Shown one piece after another: positions 46,661 to 55,739 of a stretch of DNA of 58,116 bases. Within the stretch, counting starts at the first letter, position 1. Every line of letters begins with the position of its first letter. The stretch lies in NCBI GenBank assembly GCA_012267415.1, contig JAAXGN010000169.1:1-58116 (forward strand), written 5' to 3'. The DNA comes from Candidatus Poribacteria bacterium (lineage in GTDB: Bacteria; Poribacteria; WGA-4E; WGA-3G). The notes below the pieces were generated by a model. That model was given only the letters and a program-made list of their open reading frames with translations. It was not told the DNA's origin and did not search any database. Both the position numbers and the translations under genes were made by a program.

Positions 46661-48313
46661 TTAATATAACACATGCACACGATTCTTACCACGCAAGGTC
46701 TCATCAGACAACACAATCGGTATCTCAACGATGGCAACCATCGACCCATCAGTGCTAATAGCAAGCGTATCATAGGGCAATTGTCCCTCAGTCCGATACG
46801 TATACAGATATTTTGTCAAACCACTACCACCTTCTGTCAAGTCAAATACCGAAACACCGTGGAGGCTCTCATTCGGATTCTTGCTTCGTTTGGATACTGC
46901 TAAGGCAGCATAACGACCAACAGAATCAATACGTAGTCCCTGCGGCATGTTCTCAAGTTTCCACTGCCAAACCTTCTCTCCACCCCATGAATAGGCAAAT
47001 AACGTCATCCCGTTAGGATGTAGATCAGATGGACGTTGCGCGCCTTTCTGAAGATGATACGGGATATACGTATCACCTGTCACAAACAGCGCAGTGTCGT
47101 TAGTCGCACCGATCGTTCCCGTTGTTGCAATAATCGGCACCCCACTAACCTCAAGAGGTGTTGCCAAACTCTGTTTCCATATCGGTTCAGATTGATTTAC
47201 ATCAAAAATGAAAGCACGACCATCGTCTGTTGTCACGTTTACAAACTTGCCGTCTGGCGACATACTTACACCGCGCCAAAAGGTAACACCTTTAAAGTAT
47301 GGCACAAGTGGTTCAATAGTTGAATGCCATCTCTCCTTACCTGTGCTTGCATCAACTACAGATAGCAACCCATTTCCCATGCCGCTTTCATCTATCACAA
47401 GCGCGAGCAGTTTTCCATCAGCACTAACATCAAACCAGCGGAATATTTTCTGCATTGCCCCATCACTTGGAAACTTCCATTTTGCAGCACCTGTTTTCGC
47501 ATCAAATCGATACAGCAGCGATCGCTTCTGTGGAATATCCGCTTGTGTCCAAGAATGTACGCCAGCAACTAACAGATCGCCATCCGGGAGTGACCGTATA
47601 CACGATTGACCAGGATAACTTACCCATGCATATACACTCTCAGGATTACTCGGTGTTGAAGTCTCAATGTCATCCGCAGTGCGGTATTTCCAACGAAGTT
47701 CCGGTGTATCACCCGTCAATTCATAGCAGTAGATATAGCCATCCGCAGACTGTTCACCAATATACAGCAGCTTGTTATCTGGACTAAAAGCGATGTGCCT
47801 AACATACCCCTCAGAAATACGAGTCTTCCAATCTACCTTACCTGAAATCGCGTTAACAATTGCAAGATGTCCCCTATCCGTTGCGACAGCGATCTGATGT
47901 GAATCAGAACCGCTGCCAAATGTTAAGGCAGTGGGTTTAGCAGGTTGACGTAGATTTTCCATCAATGACAGTAGGGTATCTAATTCAATCGTTTGAATTA
48001 GATACGGGATAGGTTTCAGCGGGGACGTAGCGTCATGTATATGCTTTCCATAACGAAACTGATAACGTTTGTTAGGATGCCATGTAAACTGCAAATGCAC
48101 ACGTTTCTCATCAAGTTGTATAGATGGAACAGTTTCAAATACTGCTCCTTGTGGACCTACTGCAATTCCAGATTCTGAACCGAGCTCAACCGCAGCCTTA
48201 GATTCAAGCACAACACCTGTGCGAACCCATGCGACATTTAATTCAGCCATCACAACACTGGTGGGAAATGCAGTAAGCAACAAAAATAGACACAAAAATC
48301 GAATTCGTTTCAT
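46661..48313 (-). CDS. Secreted PQQ/WD40-type beta-propeller protein
   Basis: 550 residues with a signal peptide (MKRIRFLCLFLLLTAFPTSV, cleavage after VMA). A beta-rich N-terminal region is followed by propeller repeats of the PQQ/WD40 kind: HIAFSPDNKLLYIG, WKFPSDGAMQKIFRWFDVSADGK, MSPDGKFVNVTTDDGRAFIF, with WKW- and WKY-type strand ends. There is no recognised catalytic site. It is the last gene of the minus-strand set that starts with the cobalamin riboswitch at 52048, 174 bp after the lipoprotein gene, so a role in cobalamin binding or handling is suggested by position only. Confidence 0.7.
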   Translation of the reverse strand: MKRIRFLCLFLLLTAFPTSVVMAELNVAWVRTGVVLESKAAVELGSESGIAVGPQGAVFETVPSIQLDEKRVHLQFTWHPNKRYQFRYGKHIHDATSPLKPIPYLIQTIELDTLLSLMENLRQPAKPTALTFGSGSDSHQIAVATDRGHLAIVNAISGKVDWKTRISEGYVRHIAFSPDNKLLYIGEQSADGYIYCYELTGDTPELRWKYRTADDIETSTPSNPESVYAWVSYPGQSCIRSLPDGDLLVAGVHSWTQADIPQKRSLLYRFDAKTGAAKWKFPSDGAMQKIFRWFDVSADGKLLALVIDESGMGNGLLSVVDASTGKERWHSTIEPLVPYFKGVTFWRGVSMSPDGKFVNVTTDDGRAFIFDVNQSEPIWKQSLATPLEVSGVPIIATTGTIGATNDTALFVTGDTYIPYHLQKGAQRPSDLHPNGMTLFAYSWGGEKVWQWKLENMPQGLRIDSVGRYAALAVSKRSKNPNESLHGVSVFDLTEGGSGLTKYLYTYRTEGQLPYDTLAISTDGSMVAIVEIPIVLSDETLRGKNRVHVLY

Positions 48314-48369
48314 AGATATGTCCTCATATTATAGTGAAACCTAAAAGCATCATTACAATTCCTGGCACG

Positions 48370-48385
48370 ACGGGCAATGAATTGC
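48370..48385. other. Short hairpin between propeller and lipoprotein genes
   Basis: Inverted repeat GGGCAAT-GA-ATTGCCC within the 174-bp gap. No T tract follows on either strand, so it is more likely a dispersed palindrome than a terminator. Confidence 0.35.
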
Positions 48386-48487
48386 CCTACTACTAACAGG
48401 TGTTTGATGATGGATAAGTTTATGTTTAATTCTAAGTTTTACTATAGATACCAAATATGTCTTGTTATTTCCAATATATTCACAAAA

Positions 48488-50386
48488 TTAATCGGCGACT
48501 TTCCATAAACCACGTCCTAACTTAGCACCCAGCAGCACACCGATAAACGTATACGCAAAACCCTCAATAACAATGCGGAGCCAAATATACCAATCAGCAT
48601 AGAAAAGACGGTAAAACAGAATCGAAAGTTGAAAGTCAACATAAACAGCAATTGCATCACAGATACCCAGAACGACTCCCCACATCAGTAGACCACGTCT
48701 ATGGACAAGGAAAAAGCCTCCCTCTAACAATAACACGCTTGTACCTGTAAAGATAATCGTCATCGGAGTGAAGAGTCCAAACGTAACACCCCCGAGTAAC
48801 AAACGCACCGCAGAGACAAGAAGGATAACACCACCTTGACTGTAGGTTTGCGATGTACTATGTTCTCCTCTCTTCTTATTCGGTTCACCGCCAATGTAGA
48901 TTAACAATGCTGTGAGTAAGGCATAGTAGAGAGTCTCATTAACCAATCCTGTCACCAGCACAGAGAAGGGACCAAACACTGCTCGGATGAGGTTTAGGAA
49001 AAGTGTTGATGGTACAACAACCGTCACAAAGACTGTTGTCCCGAAGAGTGCAATAACAATCAACTGTTTCGTTGTGAAACGGACAAAGAATTGACGGTGA
49101 AATCGTAGAATTATGACAAGTCCAACACAACTGGCAATCACTGCCAAACCACTTACATACAGCGCATGCCTATTGGGAACTACGATATGTAGCGGTCTTT
49201 TCTCACTCAGAACTGTGCTATCACTGCCCCAAACCTTCACGGCAATGTTACGTTCATACGTACCCGTTTCAGCAGATTGCGGATGAAAATAGATAGGTAA
49301 AGAGATAGCGGTAACGTCACCTGCTGGTAAACTCGCTAAACTGATGCTTCTATTTGTGCCAGCATTTACCGTATCAGGTGGTGCTAAAAACGATACCACA
49401 TCACCACTATTCACATCACGGTTGATTGATGAGACAACGACATGTATAGTTTCTTCTCCTCGATTCTGTAGACGAATAGTCTGATAGGATATTGGCACAT
49501 AAGGGTCAGTCTGTTCTGTTCCAAGCCAACTGAACAGCGGACGAGGATGATAAATCGTATCTGTCCGTTGTCTTAGATCCACTATTCCTGCCACATCCGT
49601 TGGCATATCTATTGACACAACAGAAATTTTATCTGCGATCTCTGAAACAGCGGCTACTCGTATCTGTACCGTAGTCTTGTGCTCCCATGTTTCGCCATCT
49701 AATGTCGTGAAACGGACCGATCCCGTTATTTCTTGTGCATCTATAGCAGTATCAGAAGTCTTCAATCCTAATTCATGGAACCAGACTTCAGATGCAACAT
49801 GAAACGTATCTGAAGTTGAAAGACATATCTGATTTTCAACTGTCTCTATTTTCCAGTCTGCCGGTACACGGGTAATAGCATAAGTTGAGGGTAGACAGAG
49901 TTCCAGATTAAAGGTAGTTGGGATTTTTCCGTTTTTTACAATCACTGTGGCTGTCATCTCACTATCGCGTAGCACAAGCATCTTCTGATCCTTCTTTACA
50001 ACATCCGCGTCAGCTGTTCCATAAGGGATAGCAATTTCCAAACTACCTCGCGGATAGGTACGTGGTGCAGTTACAGTTTGTTCACTTATTTGATCAGCGT
50101 GTGAGATCGCTTCAAATCTATAGGTTTCACCTTCTTGCCACGCAAAATACACGGTTTCTATCTGTCGTGGTGCTGTTGGAAAATTGAGTTGAGTCACCAA
50201 CACACCATCGGAAGTGAAGACAGACACCTGCTTAATCGGTGCTTCGTCTGTAAAATGTAATTCGGCACCGAGATGCACAAAGGTAATCTGCCAAGATAGA
50301 GATGCATCTTCTGTTTTCGGCGCGCAACCGATGCACAGTATGCAAAGAATAGGTAAAAATCCCCTAGTAATGTATAACGTACGCAT
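48488..50386 (-). CDS. Lipoprotein with a C-terminal ECF-S-like membrane domain
   Basis: 632 residues. The N-terminus ends PILCILCIGCAPK, a lipobox-like site with the lipid-modified Cys at about residue 21. A large beta-rich extracytoplasmic region (about 25-410) follows, then roughly six to seven membrane helices. The C-terminal segment resembles the S components of ECF vitamin transporters: KQLIVIALFGTTVF, LVTGLVNETLYYALL, MTIIFTGTSVLLL, AYTFIGVLLGAKLG. Joining a lipoprotein domain to such a membrane domain is unusual. The gene follows the riboswitch-controlled propeller gene by 152 bp, which suggests cobalamin uptake. The S-component identification is by pattern only. Confidence 0.6.
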   Translation of the reverse strand: MRTLYITRGFLPILCILCIGCAPKTEDASLSWQITFVHLGAELHFTDEAPIKQVSVFTSDGVLVTQLNFPTAPRQIETVYFAWQEGETYRFEAISHADQISEQTVTAPRTYPRGSLEIAIPYGTADADVVKKDQKMLVLRDSEMTATVIVKNGKIPTTFNLELCLPSTYAITRVPADWKIETVENQICLSTSDTFHVASEVWFHELGLKTSDTAIDAQEITGSVRFTTLDGETWEHKTTVQIRVAAVSEIADKISVVSIDMPTDVAGIVDLRQRTDTIYHPRPLFSWLGTEQTDPYVPISYQTIRLQNRGEETIHVVVSSINRDVNSGDVVSFLAPPDTVNAGTNRSISLASLPAGDVTAISLPIYFHPQSAETGTYERNIAVKVWGSDSTVLSEKRPLHIVVPNRHALYVSGLAVIASCVGLVIILRFHRQFFVRFTTKQLIVIALFGTTVFVTVVVPSTLFLNLIRAVFGPFSVLVTGLVNETLYYALLTALLIYIGGEPNKKRGEHSTSQTYSQGGVILLVSAVRLLLGGVTFGLFTPMTIIFTGTSVLLLEGGFFLVHRRGLLMWGVVLGICDAIAVYVDFQLSILFYRLFYADWYIWLRIVIEGFAYTFIGVLLGAKLGRGLWKVAD

Positions 50387-50408
50387 ACAGAAACCTAAAA
50401 TTTACAGG

Positions 50409-50532
50409 ACTTACGCATTTTTTCTTAAAGTCCCACTGATAAGGGGATTTAGGGGTTAAAAAGACTAAAAACACTGAAGTACCGGACTATTTAACCCCCC
50501 TAACCCCCTTATCAAGGAGGGAATGCGTAAGT
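50409..50532. repeat. 124-bp palindromic element inside the B12 operon
   Basis: Ends ACTTACGCAT (50409-50418) and ATGCGTAAGT (50523-50532) are perfect inverted repeats. Long inner arms, TAAGGGGATTTAGGGGTTAA and TTAACCCCCCTAACCCCCTT, also pair almost fully. It looks like a MITE inserted between the first two genes of the operon. It could act as a partial terminator or mRNA stabiliser. Confidence 0.75.
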
Positions 50533-50538
50533 TCTGAT

Positions 50539-51837
50539 TTAGAAATGCCGTGACACAAGAATTAAATCAAGGATGTTAACCACACCATCCCGATTCACAT
50601 CACCTGTTATGCCAGGGCCTCTTTGTCCAAAATCCCTACTAACTATGACAAGGTCTTTTATATCAACGAAACCGTCATCGTTGGTATCTTCATTTCTCGG
50701 CATTAGTTGTACAACTGCAACCTTGTCAGTGCCGTAACCCAGATCGTAGGTTTTCAAGAGCGTCTCATCAGGAGCCATGACGAGAAGCGTAGACAATCCG
50801 CTCTGTGTCCAATCCGGTTTAGCAATATAGAGGTTGCCATCTGGACCAAAAACCATTCCTGAACCACCTGCAAATTCTGTAAGTGTGTCATTTCTGTCCC
50901 GTATCCATTTTTGATTTGGAACATCGTAGATAAGTAACCCCGGATGTTGCCATCCACCTTGGATAAACAACTGTTTCTGTGCGTTAATTGCAATTGATCC
51001 CGGGGTCGTCCGCGTATTGACCGTAGTTATAATTTCATCGGTTGTCGTGTCTATCAATACAAGACGACCTGATACCATATTGTAATCACCGGTTGTTTTT
51101 GCAATAACAGTGGAATCACCATCGTTCACAATGCCAGTAGTGTTGATGGGTGTAGGAATGGATTTCAATACCGTATCTGTTTGCGTGTCTATTACAGTTA
51201 CACTGCTTTGGTGGTAGATAGATCTTCCCGCTGCTGCATCCCACTCCCATGCAGGATTGGTCACATAAGCTTTCCCATTGAGAATTGTGATACCTGTAGT
51301 CTTGTTGAAAGATGGGTCCGTAATGATTTTGGTAACCCTACGACTATCAAGATTAACGACATGAACTTGATGTGCGTTATCACATGTAACATACATTTTA
51401 TTCGAACTAACAAGTGCCATCTGCTGTGGGTAAGCACCGAGTTCAATCGGAATATGACCAATAGCCTCTCGCTGTTCAAGATTAACAATTAGAATACCAT
51501 CATTCAAAACATCAGAGAACGGTTTGAAACGAGTAATATAGGCAAGATGACCATGTATAAGCATACCACTTGGCACATCACCGATAACGACGACTTCATC
51601 GTCTATGGCACGTTTCAGATTCGGTTCATCCAAATCAATAATTGAAAGTGAAGAAGTAATACCCCAATCGTCCTTATCTAAAGCATTCACAACAACAGCA
51701 AGGTTGTCAACTTCCGATTGTGAAAAGACAGGATTAACAAGGAAGGTGAAGAGCATCGCGCTAATACATAGCAACACATGCAGTTTAAGGTTTGAAATGC
51801 GTGAGAAACGTCGCCAAAAGAAAAATACTGTGTTCAT
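50539..51837 (-). CDS. BtuG-like secreted beta-propeller with C-terminal dockerin
   Basis: 432 residues. A signal peptide (hydrophobic LHVLLCISAMLFTFLV, ending VFSQ) leads into YVTN-type propeller repeats: MLIHGHLAYITRF, MALVSSNKMYVTCDNAHQVH, TILNGKAYVTNP, GMVFGPDGNLYIA. The last 50 residues form a type I dockerin with two calcium loops, DTNDDGFVDIKDLV and DVNRDGVVNILDLI. The gene is directly controlled by a cobalamin riboswitch. Bacteroidetes use the seven-bladed propeller BtuG as a surface B12-binding protein, so a B12-capture role is a reasonable inference. GGAGG precedes the ATG at 51837. Confidence 0.8.
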   Translation of the reverse strand: MNTVFFFWRRFSRISNLKLHVLLCISAMLFTFLVNPVFSQSEVDNLAVVVNALDKDDWGITSSLSIIDLDEPNLKRAIDDEVVVIGDVPSGMLIHGHLAYITRFKPFSDVLNDGILIVNLEQREAIGHIPIELGAYPQQMALVSSNKMYVTCDNAHQVHVVNLDSRRVTKIITDPSFNKTTGITILNGKAYVTNPAWEWDAAAGRSIYHQSSVTVIDTQTDTVLKSIPTPINTTGIVNDGDSTVIAKTTGDYNMVSGRLVLIDTTTDEIITTVNTRTTPGSIAINAQKQLFIQGGWQHPGLLIYDVPNQKWIRDRNDTLTEFAGGSGMVFGPDGNLYIAKPDWTQSGLSTLLVMAPDETLLKTYDLGYGTDKVAVVQLMPRNEDTNDDGFVDIKDLVIVSRDFGQRGPGITGDVNRDGVVNILDLILVSRHF

Positions 51838-51852
51838 TAATACCTCCGTAAT

Positions 51853-51889
51853 GAAACAAGAAACCCCTGCTTCCGTTGAAACAGAGGGG
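51853..51889 (-). terminator. Terminator hairpin, probable riboswitch expression platform
   Basis: On the minus strand CCCCT-CT-GTTTC and GAAGC-AGGGG form a stem (51889-51864) with a small bulge, followed by TTTCTTGTTTC. It lies between the cobalamin aptamer and the ATG at 51837. The ribosome site GGAGG follows after it. Confidence 0.6.
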
Positions 51890-52047
51890 ACAAAGGCGAC
51901 ACTTCACATTATTGAAAAGTGGGTTGAATCCTGTAGCATGTATATAAGGTGGATTACCTTATGTTATTAATCTAATGTTGTTCTGACAGGATCCTGCTGT
52001 GCTTTGTTCCACCGCTTTCCCGCGAAAGCAGAAACGTGAAACACGAC

Positions 52048-52262
52048 TCAGGCAGGTCTCCTGACTTCCGATTGTTAACGTAGCGTGTGAGTAAAAACCT
52101 TACGCTACTACAATACTCCGCTGTCCTTCCCATCAAACATTGACAGTGGTTTTTCAGCGAAATACCCCTTTTTATGAGGTAGCAATCGTTCACAGTGGCG
52201 GGGCCGTGGCGGATTCTCACCGCACTTCCCTATTCTCCGTACTTCGGCACCTGAACCGTTCG
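52048..52262 (-). ncRNA. Cobalamin (B12) riboswitch aptamer
   Basis: Read on the minus strand: GGTGCC near the 5' end, then the conserved core AAGTGCGGTGAGAATCCGCC and the B12 box GCCACTGTGA. After a peripheral region come GGGAAGGACAGCGGAG and the closing GGAAGTCAGGAGACCTGCC. These are the hallmark elements of the cobalamin class in order and spacing. A 6-bp hairpin (52014-52029) and the terminator at 51864-51889 lie downstream. The controlled gene is the propeller at 50539-51837. Confidence 0.92.
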
Positions 52263-52284
52263 TTTATTCAATTATTATGTTTAT

Positions 52285-52313
52285 ATTATACTATACTGCC
52301 ATATTTTAAGCAA
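52285..52313 (-). promoter_or_regulatory. Promoter of the cobalamin operon
   Basis: Minus strand: TTGCTT (52313-52308), a 17-bp spacer, then the perfect -10 TATAAT (52290-52285). Transcription would begin about 52278, just upstream of the aptamer. Confidence 0.75.
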
Positions 52314-52345
52314 ATTATTAACTGTTGACGTATCTCATGAGAAGG

Positions 52346-52680
52346 AGTGTGTAAATATTTTGTCACCATAGAACGTCAATTTAAGAAGAAAAAGTCAATT
52401 TATTAGTGTCCTCAGTCCCGTAGGGACGATATGTTTATAGATCATGATTGAACACCCGTTCTTTAGTCCTGTAGGGACGATATGTGCATAATAAGGCAAG
52501 AACATAAACATATCGTCCCTACGGGACTAAAGAGGGTTAACCGTACGTATTTCTATAAACATAGCGTCCCTACGGGACTAAAGTCATACTCATAACAAAT
52601 TAATCCATGTAAATTGACACATAAGGTGACAAAAACTTAACGTACCAGAGGGAATCCAGTGACAGATACTTTACACACCC
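52346..52680. repeat. MITE-like palindromic element, copy 2 (~335 bp)
   Basis: Same orientation and nearly the same sequence as the element at 25706-26039. The left end reads GTGTGTAAATATTTTGTCAC; the right end has GTGACAGATACTTTACACAC then CC. It has the same four AGTCCCGTAGGGAC-type units in two orientations, the first beginning GTCCTCAG at 52408. The base at the centre of some arms differs from copy 1. It occupies the space between the riboswitch promoter and the next operon. Confidence 0.85.
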
Positions 52681-52697
52681 CTGAGAAGATTATTGCT

Positions 52698-52725
52698 TTG
52701 ATTAACTAATGGAATGTGCTATTAT
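52698..52725 (+). promoter_or_regulatory. Putative promoter for the small membrane protein-WD40 operon
   Basis: TTGATT (52698-52703), a 16-bp spacer and TATTAT (52720-52725). It is located about 80 bp upstream of the first gene and just outside the MITE-like element. Confidence 0.4.
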
Positions 52726-52807
52726 TATTTTAGCGTTGTCCCGGAATGTTTATGACTTATGCCTGAGTGTCTAACAGCTACAAAACAATTCAGAAAAGGG
52801 TGATACA

Positions 52808-53203
52808 ATGCGTGCTAAAAAATCTAAAAAAATCCTCATCGGTATTGCGATTATCCTTATAGCTTTTGGTATTTGGTATTACTTTATTGATACCTTGACG
52901 ATGTCACAGATAGTCGGAGACGATGTAAGTCAAAACGTCGGTATGCTTGTGGATATGTTTGATTCTGATACTGAAATATCAAGATACAATTTCAATAAAC
53001 TCAAGTTTAAAGTTGGCAAGTGGGATAAAAGACTGGAAGAAATTGATAGAATCAACGATCCAACAAGTAGGGACACAGAACGTGAAAAGGTGATAGGGGA
53101 AATCGTGTCTGATCCTACTGTAAAGAAACTAGAGAAACTGATGAATCATATACCAGGTTTTGGTAAAGATGCTGTTATAACTCTATTTGATATCATCAAA
53201 TGA
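52808..53203 (+). CDS. Small membrane-anchored hypothetical protein
   Basis: 131 residues. Lysine-rich start (MRAKKSKK) and one hydrophobic helix (ILIGIAIILIAFGIWYYFI) form an N-terminal signal anchor. The rest is a charged helical domain with LEEIDRIND and VKKLEKLMNHIPGFG. No known family is recognised. It is the first of three genes (next at 53224, then 53609) with gaps of 20 and 37 bp, so it probably forms an operon with the WD40 gene. Confidence 0.6.
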   Translation: MRAKKSKKILIGIAIILIAFGIWYYFIDTLTMSQIVGDDVSQNVGMLVDMFDSDTEISRYNFNKLKFKVGKWDKRLEEIDRINDPTSRDTEREKVIGEIVSDPTVKKLEKLMNHIPGFGKDAVITLFDIIK

Positions 53204-53223
53204 AGTAATAGAGGAGTAGGAAA

Positions 53224-53571
53224 ATGGTTAAGGGTGATAGTGATGCTGATTCAACTGAAGATATTCCACCAATTATTGGAGGAGTACAACTAAAATACGG
53301 TGATGGTGATCCAGTTGAGTATCAAGAAATTGAAAGAATCGAACCGATGTCTAACGATGTTGCAAACGGAAATCCTGGCAGCACATTTAAGACAATCGGT
53401 ATAATTGCTATATTGTACGGAATTATTTTCGGAATGTTCATATTATTGAATTCGTTTCCTGAGTCCCCACTATTTGGATTTGTACTTGCATTGGGAGTAG
53501 TACTGTTCTTTGTCGTTCCAGGTGTGATATGTATAGGCATTTCCAGGATTATTAATTTATTGGATAAATAG
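53224..53571 (+). CDS. Small hypothetical protein with two membrane helices
   Basis: 115 residues. A polar N-terminal half (about 1-55) is followed by two hydrophobic segments, TIGIIAILYGIIFGMFILL and LFGFVLALGVVLFFVVPGV. No family is recognised. A GGAG site precedes the ATG. It is sandwiched between another small membrane protein gene and the WD40 gene and is likely co-expressed with them. Confidence 0.6.
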   Translation: MVKGDSDADSTEDIPPIIGGVQLKYGDGDPVEYQEIERIEPMSNDVANGNPGSTFKTIGIIAILYGIIFGMFILLNSFPESPLFGFVLALGVVLFFVVPGVICIGISRIINLLDK

Positions 53572-53608
53572 AGTTTATTCTTATTGATAAATTTGATGGT
53601 TCAGATAA

Positions 53609-55511
53609 ATGAAAAGATTGTTTCTTTCAATTTTCTCGGTGTTAATTACAGTGTTTGCAGTAATCCTGCTTCCTACCTTCGCGCAAGACTACATAACATG
53701 GATGTTACCTGAAGGTGCTGTCGCGCGACTTGGCAAAAGCACAATTGATGAGATAGAGTACTCACCAGATGGTACACTTCTCGCTGTAGCAGGTGCAATG
53801 GGTATTTGGCTCTATGATGCACAGAGTGGGAAAGAACTACATCTCCTCTTAGGAAACACAGAAAATCTCAATGGTATTTCGTTTAGTCCGGATGGAAAAA
53901 CCATTGCAGGAATAAGTAGACTCAGCGTGCGTCAGTGGGATGTCGCATCAGGTTTGCATTTAGGAAAACTCACATCACATTCTGGCTATAGTATGGCGTA
54001 TAGTCCTGATGGTAAACTCATTGCAATTGGCGGATATGATGGCGGTGCAAATGATGTCATCTATCTACTGGATGCCGAATCTGCTGAACGTTTACACGTT
54101 TTCGGGAAACATAAAGGGAGAATTACAAGCGTATCCTTCAGTCCTGATGGTAGTATGCTCATCAGCGCAGGTAGAGACGGTTACATTCATCTATGGGATG
54201 TCGTCTCTCGTTCACATCTGTGGACTTTCAAAAGACAGAAAATACTTAGAAGTCATAATTCAGGTGTTACAAGTGTCAAATTTAGTCCTGATGGACAAAT
54301 AATCGCAAGTGCAAGCGAGAATGGCATCATCCGGTTGTGGAATCCTGAACCCGGTGATCACTTACGTGTTCTCAGAGGACATCAAGGTAGAGTAGGTAGC
54401 ATTTCTTTCAGTCCAGATGGGAAAACAAATCGCAAGCGGAGGTATGGATCATGTTATGCGTTTATGGGATGTCGAATCTGGGAAACTCATATATACTTTT
54501 GAAGGACATACCGAGCATATTCGATGTATTTCTTTCAGTCCAGATGGAAAAACAATCGCAAGCGGGAGTTGGGACCAGACGATACGCTTTTGGGATGTCA
54601 TATCTGGTAGACAGAAGACAACTATCACCGGACATACTGGAGCACTTAGGAGTATAACGATAAGTCCGGATGGGAAGACAATTGCAGGTGGTTATTTTGA
54701 TGACTACATTCGTCTGTGGGATATTAAGTCCAATCAACAGGTGCAAGTTCTCAGGGGACATGAAAATTCTGTTGAGAGTGTAGCATTCAGTCCGGATGGA
54801 GAATTGATCATAAGTGGAAGTCAGGACAAAACTGTTCGTCTGTGGGATGTTACTTCTGGTAAACATTTACACACATTTATAGGACATAGGGATAGAGTGT
54901 TTAGTGTAGCATTCAGTCCGGATGGACAGACAATCGCAAGCGGGGGTGATGACAAGACCATTCGTTTATGGGATGTTGACTCTAAAACACATCTGTTTAC
55001 GCTTAGAGGACATTTTTCAGAAGTTGCTTGTGTGTCATTCAGTCCTGATGGGAAAACAATCGCAAGCGGGAGTCATGACAAAACTATACGTCTATGGGAT
55101 GTTGTTTCTGGAAAACATCTGCATACCTATCAGGGACATAAAAGGACTGTTGAAGGTATTTCATTCAGTCCAGATGGAAAAACAATCGCAAGCGGGAGTT
55201 GGGACCAAACCGTCCGTCTATGGGATGTTAAATCAAGAACCAATTTGCTGACATATAAAGGTCATACCAGTTGGGTTCGATGTTTAACATTCAGTCCAGA
55301 TGGAAAAACAATCGCAAGCGGTGGCTCTAACAGAACAATCCAACTTTGGGATGTTGCGTCTGGTACATCTACGCGCACCTTCAATGAACATTCATCTATA
55401 TTAAGCCTGTCATTTACGCCAGACGGTAACACATTAGTTAGTAGCAGTATCGGCGGCAGTCTTCTTATTTGGGATCTTGCACCTAAGAACAGTAATAGTC
55501 ATGACGATTAA
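53609..55511 (+). CDS. Secreted WD40 protein with 14 repeats, frameshifted
   Basis: The first frame (53609-54502) has a signal peptide (LFLSIFSVLITVFAVILL, ending TFAQ) and five and a half WD40 units. At 54427-54429 there is AAA where sister repeats have AA (ACAAATCGC instead of ACAATCGC), which shifts the frame. The second frame (54417-55511) continues exactly at the same point of the repeat. Joined, the protein is about 633 residues with 14 SPDG-type repeats, that is, two seven-bladed propellers. The opening is close to that of the 926-residue paralogue at 11252. As read, a truncated secreted protein would be made. A single-base sequencing or assembly error is possible. Confidence 0.82.
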
Positions 55512-55678
55512 AGGTCTATGTCATATTAAACATGATACAGATCAATAGTCAAGGTATTACAAAACAAAAGAATTGAATTGGAGTAATTAATGTTCAAGAA
55601 ACCAACTTAGGAATTGGCAAAGGTAACCACTGACTGGTCTGAAATATATATTCGGTGGAAACACTATAATAAAAATAT

Positions 55679-55707
55679 TTGCATTAAAACATAAAACATG
55701 GTACTAT
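55679..55707 (+). promoter_or_regulatory. Promoter for the His/Trp leader-hisI-trpE unit
   Basis: TTGCAT (55679-55684), a 17-bp spacer, TACTAT (55702-55707). It is placed about 30 bp upstream of the leader ORF ATG at 55740. Confidence 0.55.
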
Positions 55708-55739
55708 ACTATTCATAATATCTAAGAAATACATAGTTG

